DNA of 7,364 bases from Lachnospiraceae bacterium (GTDB lineage: Bacteria > Bacillota > Clostridia > Lachnospirales > Lachnospiraceae). The notes under the pieces were generated by a model. That model saw only the letters and a list, made by a program, of their open reading frames with translations, did not search any database and had not been told where the DNA came from. This document shows, in pieces, positions 1 to 5,108 of this stretch (positions within the stretch are counted from its first letter, which is position 1; each line of letters starts with the position of its first letter). The stretch is from NCBI GenBank assembly GCA_003446735.1, contig DMCJ01000112.1:1-7364 (forward strand), read 5' to 3'. The translations under genes were made by a program, and so were the position numbers.

Positions 1-967
1 AGCAGGCTGCGATGGCATCCATTTCGTACAGGTTACCGAATGTAGGCTGTGCCTGGGTTGCTCTTGCTATTGTAAGGATACCTGCAAGTCCGGACATGAG
101 ACCCATATTGACGTAAGCAAACATGTATATCTTTCTGGAATCGATACCTGAAAGATTGGTTGCCTTTTCATTACCGCCGACAGCGTATAAGTAACGACCC
201 ATCGTGGTATTGGATGTAATGTAGCCGTATGCAAGAAGTACGACGCCGATCCAGATAAGAGCAGCGGGGATACCTTTGTAGTTGGCAAGCATATAGAACA
301 TCCAGATGATCACCGCAGAGATGATAACGGCTTTTATCGCATCCGAATAAGCGGGACCGATATCATAGCCTTTGGCCTTTGCGGAGATCCTGTTCTTTAT
401 TACCATCGCCACGTAGATCGCAGCTATGATCACACCTGCAAGAATACAGGTGATGTTTATTCCTTCACCATGGAAGAAATCCGGTACATAACAATCAGCA
501 CCGCCACCGAACATATTTAAGAATGTGGTATTGCTGATACCGATCGTAAATCCCTGAAGTACTACGTTGGAAAGACCTCTGAATGCGTACATTCCGGCAA
601 GGGTTGCTATGAAAGGCGGAACCTTTACATAAGCGATCCAGAATCCCTGCCATGCTCCTACAAGAAGTCCGCCAAGGAGCATTACCGCTACCGCGATACC
701 CGAAGGGATATTCTTGTCCATCATTACCGCTCCGATACCGCCGACAAAGCAGACAACGGAACCAACAGCAAGGTCGATGTTACCACCTGTTAAGATACAC
801 AGTAACATACCTGCCGCAAGAACGAATACATACGCGTTCTGTGAGATCAGGTTATTGATATTCTGCGGGATGAGCATCTTTCCGCCTGTCATAAAGTGGA
901 AGAAGAAGATGACCACGATCAGGGCAAATACCATTGTGTATTTTTTTAAGATTGCTTTTACATTCAT
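1..967 (-). CDS. mmsB: Multiple-monosaccharide ABC transporter permease, MmsB/GguB type (3' end cut by window edge)
   Basis: This is the membrane channel subunit of a CUT2-family sugar importer; it would work with the ATPase just upstream and the ChvE-type binding protein. The reading frame is open from ATG at 967 to the window edge, giving 322 residues. GguB relatives are near 390-400, so roughly 70-80 C-terminal residues are missing. Several hydrophobic segments are visible (about 11-26, 46-62, 66-83, 90-106, 171-190, 211-229, 234-250, 281-300). Family motifs of the BPD_transp_2 fold are present: GGNIDLAVGS (61-70), PPFIATLAGM (117-126), YAVGGNEKATNLSGI (261-275) and YEMDAIAA near the cut end. 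The extended central loop AKAKGYDIGPAY (196-207) occupies the position of a similar loop in GguB. The start lies one base after the ATPase stop (TAA-C-ATG), so translation is probably coupled. No frameshift is seen. Substrate cannot be read from the permease. Confidence 0.93.
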   Translation of the reverse strand, partial: MNVKAILKKYTMVFALIVVIFFFHFMTGGKMLIPQNINNLISQNAYVFVLAAGMLLCILTGGNIDLAVGSVVCFVGGIGAVMMDKNIPSGIAVAVMLLGGLLVGAWQGFWIAYVKVPPFIATLAGMYAFRGLSNVVLQGFTIGISNTTFLNMFGGGADCYVPDFFHGEGINITCILAGVIIAAIYVAMVIKNRISAKAKGYDIGPAYSDAIKAVIISAVIIWMFYMLANYKGIPAALIWIGVVLLAYGYITSNTTMGRYLYAVGGNEKATNLSGIDSRKIYMFAYVNMGLMSGLAGILTIARATQAQPTFGNLYEMDAIAAC

Positions 968-968
968 G

Positions 969-2507
969 TTATTCACCCCTTCCCGACTGTAATATACAAG
1001 CCATGATGTTTTCCTGGGTGGCTTCGGAAGCATTCATCTCGCCTACGAACTGACCCTCGTTCATTATGTATATCCTGTCACTCATTCCTATGACCTCGGG
1101 AAGCTCGGAGGAAATCATTATAACCGACTTTCCTTCTTTTACAAGGTCATTTATGATACAGTAGATCTCATACTTGGCACCAACGTCGATACCTCTTGTA
1201 GGCTCATCAAGGATCAGGATATCAGGATCCGTAAACATCCACTTGGCAAGGAGTACTTTCTGCTGGTTACCGCCTGACAGGTTACCTACGTTCTGTTCTA
1301 CCGTAGGAGTCTTGGTCTTTAATTTTTCTTTATATTCAACCGCAACGGCATATTCCTTATCTACATCTATAACGCCGTGGTTGCTGACACCCTTCATGTT
1401 TGCCAGTGATGTGTTTACTCTGATGGGATTGGATAACACAAGTCCGTTACCCTTTCGATCCTCGGTAACATATGCAAGCTTTGCATCGATGGCTTCCCGG
1501 GGATTCTTAAGATTTACTTTCTTGCCGTTTATCTTAAGTTCACCGGTGATATCCGCACCGTAGGATTTACCGAAGATACTCATTGCAAGCTCGGTACGGC
1601 CGGCTCCCATAAGTCCGTAGATACCTACGACCTCGCCCTTACGTACATTGAAGTTGATATTATCAACAACCTTACGCTCTGAGTATATGGGATGGAATAC
1701 GGTCCAGTCCTTTACTTCCATATTTATATCGCCGATCTCCACGCCGCTTCTCTTCGGGAAACGGTCGCTGATCTCACGACCAACCATTCCTCTGATGATC
1801 CTGTCTTCGTCGATCTCCATCTCATGACAGTCAAGTGTCTCAACTGTGGAACCGTCTCGAACGACCGTGATCTTATCGGCTACGTAAACAACCTCGTTAA
1901 GCTTGTGGGTGATGATGATCATTGTCATGCCCTGCTTCTTGAATTCAAGCATGAGATCCAGGAGAGCCTTTGAATCTGTCTCGTTAAGAGATGACGTAGG
2001 CTCGTCTAAGATAAGAAGCTTTGCATTCTTTGCAAGAGCCTTGGCAATCTCGACAAGCTGCTGCTTACCTGTTCCTATATCTTTTATCAACACACGCGAA
2101 GATTCGGATAAGCCTACCATCTTAAGATATTTATCCGCTTCGCTGTATGTTTCATTCCAATTTATAGCATTCTTTTTACCGCGCTCGTTACCGAGGAACA
2201 TGTTCTCCCCGATGGACATCTGCGGCACAAGAGCCAGTTCCTGATGTATTATAACGATTCCTTTCCGCTCGGAATCCTTTATCTTCTGGAACTGACACAC
2301 TTCCCCGTTGTATACGATATCTCCCTCATAAGTTCCGTAAGGATAGATGCCGCTAAGGACGTTCATAAGTGTGGACTTACCTGCTCCGTTTTCTCCTACA
2401 AGAGCATGGATCTCACCCTCTTCAACCTGAAAATTAACATTATCAAGCGCCTTGACACCCGGGAAGGTTTTGGTGATATTTTTCATTTCAAGTATTACGT
2501 TACCCAA
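969..2507 (-). CDS. mmsA: Multiple-monosaccharide ABC transporter ATP-binding protein (double ATPase, MmsA/GguA type), TTG start
   Basis: This is a 512-residue cytoplasmic ATPase with two fused nucleotide-binding domains that powers sugar import through the adjacent permease. Domain 1 has Walker A GENGAGKS (38-45), a Q-loop in IIHQE (86-90), a divergent signature IGTGKQQ (144-150), Walker B LLILDEP (164-170) and H-loop His201. Domain 2 has a Walker A-like GLMGAGRT (298-305) with Arg in place of the catalytic Lys, a canonical signature LSGGNQQK (410-417), Walker B ILILDEPT (430-437) and SSELPE instead of an H-loop His. This asymmetry is normal for the RbsA/XylG/GguA class. The stretch YPYGTYEGDIVYNGE (55-69) is characteristic of GguA rather than RbsA or MglA. 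The start codon is TTG: AGGAGGG lies five bases upstream, while the first in-frame ATG (codon 8) is 26 bases from that site. Length is as expected. XylG is the main alternative name. Confidence 0.95.
   Translation of the reverse strand: MGNVILEMKNITKTFPGVKALDNVNFQVEEGEIHALVGENGAGKSTLMNVLSGIYPYGTYEGDIVYNGEVCQFQKIKDSERKGIVIIHQELALVPQMSIGENMFLGNERGKKNAINWNETYSEADKYLKMVGLSESSRVLIKDIGTGKQQLVEIAKALAKNAKLLILDEPTSSLNETDSKALLDLMLEFKKQGMTMIIITHKLNEVVYVADKITVVRDGSTVETLDCHEMEIDEDRIIRGMVGREISDRFPKRSGVEIGDINMEVKDWTVFHPIYSERKVVDNINFNVRKGEVVGIYGLMGAGRTELAMSIFGKSYGADITGELKINGKKVNLKNPREAIDAKLAYVTEDRKGNGLVLSNPIRVNTSLANMKGVSNHGVIDVDKEYAVAVEYKEKLKTKTPTVEQNVGNLSGGNQQKVLLAKWMFTDPDILILDEPTRGIDVGAKYEIYCIINDLVKEGKSVIMISSELPEVIGMSDRIYIMNEGQFVGEMNASEATQENIMACILQSGRGE
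974..982 (-). promoter_or_regulatory. Ribosome binding site of mmsB inside the end of mmsA
   Basis: The minus strand reads GGAAGGGGTGAATAACATG here. The AAGGGG core lies in the last codons of the ATPase gene, about 8 bases before the permease ATG. With the one-base gap this supports the ATG at 967 as the start and suggests translational coupling. Confidence 0.7.
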
Positions 2508-2512
2508 AATAT

Positions 2513-2519
2513 CCCTCCT
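2513..2519 (-). promoter_or_regulatory. Ribosome binding site fixing the TTG start of mmsA
   Basis: AGGAGGG on the minus strand is followed by the five-base spacer ATATT and then TTG. It is a near-perfect anti-16S match and sits too far from the first in-frame ATG (2486-2484), so the weak TTG codon is the likely start. The strong site may compensate for the poor initiation codon. Confidence 0.75.
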
Positions 2520-2546
2520 ATCCGTTAATAGTTTGTCTGCTGTCCC

Positions 2547-2569
2547 GTTTTCAAAAACTTTTTCAAAAC
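2547..2569. repeat. 23-base pseudo-palindrome of alternating five-base A and T tracts
   Basis: The sequence is GTTTT, AAAAA, TTTTT and AAAAC separated by single C residues at 2552, 2558 and 2564, symmetric about 2558 except for the C positions. It can also be read as an imperfect direct repeat (TTTTCAAAAAC and TTTTCAAAACC). It lies in the chvE-mmsA gap between the hairpin and the mmsA ribosome site. Function is unknown; it could fold as a weak AU hairpin or simply be an AT-rich spacer. Confidence 0.6.
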
Positions 2570-2585
2570 CTTTAGATCTTTGTCA

Positions 2586-2618
2586 ATAAACAGGCGGGCA
2601 TATTACCCGCCTGTTTAT
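2586..2618 (-). terminator. 13-bp GC-rich hairpin between chvE and mmsA (partial terminator or mRNA stabiliser)
   Basis: Arms 2586-2598 and 2606-2618 pair perfectly over 13 bp, including the GC-rich core CAGGCGGG, around a seven-base loop. It begins 20 bases after the chvE stop. On the minus strand the stem ends CTGTTTAT and is followed by TGACAAAG, so the U tract is short and broken. That argues for partial termination or protection of the upstream mRNA from 3' decay rather than a full stop. Both would give more binding protein than ATPase and permease, a common arrangement in binding-protein-dependent importers. The ATPase gene downstream has no obvious promoter of its own in the remaining gap, which supports read-through. 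Confidence 0.75.
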
Positions 2619-2638
2619 CTATTAAATTATCCGGAAGA

Positions 2639-3772
2639 TTACTTTAACTGATCTTCTGTATAGTAACCGGAGTCGATAAGGATCTCCTTGTAGTTGTTAG
2701 CATCAGCGAATACAGGCTCGCAAAGGAATGAAGGAACAACTCCCTTACCGTTGTCGTATGTCTCTGTATCGTTAACATCTACGGTCTCGCCATTAAGGAT
2801 CTGGCCTACCATCTTAACAACCTGGTCTGCAAGAGTACGAGTATCCTTGAATACGGACATTGCCTGCTTTCCTGCGATCATTCTCTTTGTATTCTCAATA
2901 TCGCAGTCCTGACCGGTGATGATCGGGTACTTGCCGTTGTAGTTAGCTTCAAGAGCGTTCTCTACACCTGCTGCAGTAGAGTCGTTGGAGCAAAGCCATA
3001 CATCTACGTCCTTGTCGGTGTAGTTGGTGGAAAGGATGTTCTCAGCTCTGGACTGTGCAGTCTCAGTTGACCATGCAGGAGTAGCAACTTCTTCAAATGT
3101 CTTCTGACCGGAAACTACTACAAGCTTACCATCGTCGATGTAGGGCTTAAGAACATCATAAGCACCGTTGAAGAAGAAGCCTGCGTTGTTATCACCGGGA
3201 TCACCGGCAGTAAACTCAATGTTGAAAGGTCCTTCTGCATTGTCAAGGTCAAGAGTATCTTTTACGTATGTACCCTGAACAGTACCTACTTTGTAGTTAT
3301 CGAATGTTGCATAGTAGGAAACGGCATCGGAATCCATTAACAGACGGTCATAAGCGATAACCGGAATGTTGTTTGCCTTTGCCATATCAAGAGCCTCACC
3401 AAGTGAAGATCCCTCGATTGCTGCGATAACGAGAACGTTGCATCCGCTGGAGATCATGTTCTCAACCTGAGAAAGCTGAGTCTGAACGTCGTTGGAAGCG
3501 AACTGAAGGTCAACTTCATATCCTGCCTCTTTTAACTTAGCCTCCATGTTGCTACCATCCTGATTCCATCTCTGGAGATCCTTGGTGGGCATTGAAACAC
3601 CAACCTTCTTACCGCTGGAAGCTGCAGGTGCTGCCTCTTCAGTCTTAGCTGTGTCTTCTGCTGTGGGTTCGGAAGCGGGCTCACTTGCAGGTGCTGCTGC
3701 GCTGCCGCAACCAACAAGAAGAGAAGCTACCATTGCTACACTTAAAAGTGCGCTTAAAAGTTTCTTTTTCAT
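2639..3772 (-). CDS. chvE: Multiple-monosaccharide ABC transporter substrate-binding lipoprotein, ChvE type
   Basis: This is the extracellular sugar-binding subunit that delivers monosaccharides to the MmsA/MmsB-type importer encoded downstream. Starting at ATG 3772 it has 377 residues. The N-terminus is a lipoprotein signal: MKKK, a hydrophobic core and lipobox LVGC with Cys22 as the acylated residue. An Ala/Pro/Glu/Ser/Thr-rich linker (about 23-54, with a SEPASEP repeat) acts as a flexible tether. The periplasmic-binding fold starts at KKVGVSMPTKDLQRW (55-69). The MPTK...RW opening is typical of ChvE relatives. Likely ligand-pocket elements are AYDR (140-143), SND (262-264) and GQD (287-289). 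A longer reading frame starts at 3808, but the AGGGAGGAG site and the signal peptide both fit the ATG at 3772. It follows a 256-base control region and precedes a hairpin, so it is probably the most abundant product of the operon. The exact sugar is not determinable. Confidence 0.94.
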   Translation of the reverse strand: MKKKLLSALLSVAMVASLLVGCGSAAAPASEPASEPTAEDTAKTEEAAPAASSGKKVGVSMPTKDLQRWNQDGSNMEAKLKEAGYEVDLQFASNDVQTQLSQVENMISSGCNVLVIAAIEGSSLGEALDMAKANNIPVIAYDRLLMDSDAVSYYATFDNYKVGTVQGTYVKDTLDLDNAEGPFNIEFTAGDPGDNNAGFFFNGAYDVLKPYIDDGKLVVVSGQKTFEEVATPAWSTETAQSRAENILSTNYTDKDVDVWLCSNDSTAAGVENALEANYNGKYPIITGQDCDIENTKRMIAGKQAMSVFKDTRTLADQVVKMVGQILNGETVDVNDTETYDNGKGVVPSFLCEPVFADANNYKEILIDSGYYTEDQLK

Positions 3773-3777
3773 TTTTT

Positions 3778-3786
3778 CTCCTCCCT
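3778..3786 (-). promoter_or_regulatory. Ribosome binding site of chvE
   Basis: AGGGAGGAG on the minus strand is followed by five A residues and the ATG at 3772. This strong site decides between the ATG at 3772 and the in-frame ATG 12 codons upstream, which would place a non-signal-like segment before the MKKK signal peptide. Confidence 0.85.
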
Positions 3787-3800
3787 TAAGGATAATATAT

Positions 3801-3818
3801 ATGTGCAATTTGGCACAT
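3801..3818. repeat. 18-base palindrome (ATGTGC-6-GCACAT) in the chvE leader
   Basis: ATGTGC at 3801-3806 and GCACAT at 3813-3818 form a perfect six-base inverted repeat with a six-base AT-rich centre. It ends 15 bases before the chvE ribosome site. The same GCACAT/ATGTGC element occurs in both arms of the large inverted repeat upstream. It could be a regulator site or a small leader hairpin; nothing in the sequence decides between these. Confidence 0.55.
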
Positions 3819-3898
3819 CACATTTGTTACAACCCTACATTACCACACTGTGAATAGGAATAGTTTGTCATATTCTTTCAATTTTTATTTTTTAAATT

Positions 3899-3908
3899 TG
3901 CTCGAGCA
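3899..3908. repeat. 10-bp perfect palindrome TGCTCGAGCA near the predicted transcription start
   Basis: TGCTCGAGCA is self-complementary. It lies 5 to 14 bases downstream of the candidate -10 element at 3918-3913, which places it over the predicted transcription start of chvE. This position would suit a repressor site, but a 10-bp palindrome in a 256-base gap is weak evidence alone. Confidence 0.4.
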
Positions 3909-3912
3909 CACA

Positions 3913-3921
3913 ATAATAGCA
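3913..3921 (-). promoter_or_regulatory. Candidate extended -10 promoter element for the chvE-mmsA-mmsB operon
   Basis: On the minus strand TGCTATTAT matches an extended -10 (TGn followed by TATTAT, five of six to consensus). No good -35 is present 17-18 bases upstream, which is typical of activator-dependent promoters. The TG and the first bases of TATTAT fall within the inner arm of the 14-bp inverted repeat, so a bound protein would touch or abut polymerase. The predicted leader would be about 130 bases. No better sigma-A promoter was found in the gap, though TTGAAA at 3882-3877 with a poor -10 further down is a weaker option. Confidence 0.4.
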
Positions 3922-3961
3922 CATTTTTGCTTCTTCATCTTCATTTCGCAAAAATGTGCTA
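3917..3961. repeat. Perfect 14-bp inverted repeat with 17-base spacer: likely operator of the transporter operon
   Basis: The arms TAGCACATTTTTGC (plus strand 3917-3930) and GCAAAAATGTGCTA (3948-3961) are exact reverse complements. Their centres are 31 bp apart, close to three helical turns, so two bound protein subunits would face the same side of the DNA. The spacer carries a tandem CTTCAT repeat (3933-3944). One arm overlaps the candidate -10 element of chvE. AraC-type regulators such as the one encoded upstream commonly bind sites of this size next to -35/-10 elements. The alternative is an RNA hairpin ending the sensory-gene transcript, but the stem is AU-rich, the loop is long and no clean U tract follows. 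The repeat is seen directly; its role is inferred. Confidence 0.8.
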
Positions 3962-3990
3962 CATTATCCGATGTTTTTCTATTTTGCTCA

Positions 3991-4011
3991 TTCCCGTGCA
4001 CAAGCACGGAA
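3991..4011 (-). other. Short hairpin after the sensory-gene stop codon
   Basis: CCGTGC (3994-3999) and GCACGG (4004-4009) pair around an ACAA loop, with two more A-T pairs possible past a bulged C. It starts about 20 bases after the stop of the XylF-like gene. No U tract follows on the minus strand (GAATGAGCAAAATAG), so it is not a convincing intrinsic terminator. It could be an mRNA 3'-end structure, and read-through into the transporter genes remains possible. Confidence 0.45.
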
Positions 4012-4028
4012 TCGCCTGTTTTGGCCGC

Positions 4029-5108
4029 TTATTCGCCTGCCGGAGCGTACAGATATACATCATCCTTTAAATGAAAACCGCTGTCTATGATGGTCTCATC
4101 CATATTTTCCTTTGTAACGGCTATGGGATCTAAGATTATGGCATTTATGTCATAGGATCCGTCACTGATCTTTCCGTTTATTCCGGCAGGCGTCTCGCCC
4201 CGGATAAGTGCTATCGTAGCTTCGGCTGCTGCCTTGGCTTCTTTTTCAACCGGTTTATATACCGTAACGAGCTGCGTCCCCTGGACTATCCTCTGACAGG
4301 CCTCAAGATCTCCGTCCTGCCCGGTCAGATAGATCTGTCCCGCTCTCCTTCTTTCCGCAAGAAGGCGGAAGACCTGGGTCGCTATATTATCGTTGCCGCA
4401 CATTACCGCATCAACCCGGTCAAGTACATCAAAATTATCTTTAAGGTACTCAACCGCATATTCGGGCTTCCATCCCGGTGTGTAGTAGATTCCGGCTATC
4501 TTTATGCCGTTCTCTTCACACACATCCTTAAACCCGGCATTTACCTGAAGGACATTATCATCCTCCGTCGGGCCCGAAAGCATCAGCACGGTTTTCTTTT
4601 CAAGTTCCTGTGAAGCAAGCGATTCCGCCATCAAAACCCCGACCTTATGATTATCAAACGAAACATAAAGGTCTGCACCCGCATCCCTTAGATTTCTGTC
4701 ATAAGCTACGACGATGATGCCCGCGTCCTTTGCCTGCCTTACCACATCGGTAAGCTTCCCGGCATCTATCGCCACTATCACTATTGCATCTACCTTCTTA
4801 TCTATAAAGTATTTTATCTGCTCGATCTGTGTGTCGCAGTCTCCGTTGGCATTCTGGACATTGACCTCTATACCTTCTTCGCGTGCTCTGGCGACAAAGA
4901 CATCCCTGTCCTTTTCCCATCTTTCTATAAGGAAAGAATCAAAGCTCATACCTATCGTCGTAACATGGTCTTCATTACTTTCCGTTACCGCAGGCTCTTC
5001 GGGCTTTGCACACGAGGTGAGCAGTCCTGTTATTATGATAAGAACAAAGACGATCAGAACGACTGTCTTTATCTTTGATCCCTCGTTTTTCCTGTTATTA
5101 AACCTCAT
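4029..5108 (-). CDS. XylF-type membrane-anchored sugar-binding protein, probable sensory partner of the histidine kinase
   Basis: This 359-residue protein has a basic N-terminus, a hydrophobic segment (15-31) and a lipobox-like LTSC with Cys33, so it is anchored outside the membrane. The linker is short (about 34-48). The binding fold matches XylF closely: MSFDSFLIERWEKDRD (54-69), VNVQNANGD (82-90), VVAYDRNL (133-140), SFDNHKVG (150-157), GND (238-240), TGQDGDLE (262-269) and an ending DSGFH. Trp64 and Trp213 lie where XylF pocket Trp residues are expected. The ligand is therefore likely xylose or a related pentose (inference). Its gene overlaps the response-regulator gene by 11 bases and is separated from the transporter operon by a control region. 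This matches the XylFII-LytS-YesN arrangement of Clostridium beijerinckii, where the extra binding protein signals through the kinase. Alternatively it could be a second transport binding protein sharing the same permease. Confidence 0.9.
   Translation of the reverse strand: MRFNNRKNEGSKIKTVVLIVFVLIIITGLLTSCAKPEEPAVTESNEDHVTTIGMSFDSFLIERWEKDRDVFVARAREEGIEVNVQNANGDCDTQIEQIKYFIDKKVDAIVIVAIDAGKLTDVVRQAKDAGIIVVAYDRNLRDAGADLYVSFDNHKVGVLMAESLASQELEKKTVLMLSGPTEDDNVLQVNAGFKDVCEENGIKIAGIYYTPGWKPEYAVEYLKDNFDVLDRVDAVMCGNDNIATQVFRLLAERRRAGQIYLTGQDGDLEACQRIVQGTQLVTVYKPVEKEAKAAAEATIALIRGETPAGINGKISDGSYDINAIILDPIAVTKENMDETIIDSGFHLKDDVYLYAPAGE

Noticed and set aside
298..305. Apparent loss-of-function changes in the second ATPase domain (Arg for Walker A Lys, no H-loop His); the coordinates given are protein residues of the gene at 969-2507
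   Set aside because: These changes are the normal state of the second domain in RbsA/XylG/GguA-class ATPases and do not indicate decay.
1174..2528. Several plus-strand reading frames of 93-129 codons over the ATPase gene
   Set aside because: All lie opposite conserved ABC motifs and look like shadows of the real gene.
2541..2565. Catabolite-control (cre) site suggested by TGAAAACG on the minus strand upstream of mmsA
   Set aside because: Only the first half matches the cre consensus; the second half fails at several fixed positions.
3773..3808. Longer N-terminus for the ChvE-type protein from ATG 3808
   Set aside because: The extension has no ribosome site at a proper distance, would precede a complete lipoprotein signal, and contains the strong site that serves ATG 3772.
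3994..4009. Intrinsic terminator after the XylF-like gene
   Set aside because: Only a six-bp stem is clear and no U tract follows, so it is kept only as a hairpin.
3773..4028. Riboswitch in the leader of chvE
   Set aside because: No known riboswitch core was recognised, and the palindromes are DNA-operator-like rather than part of a multi-helix fold followed by a terminator.
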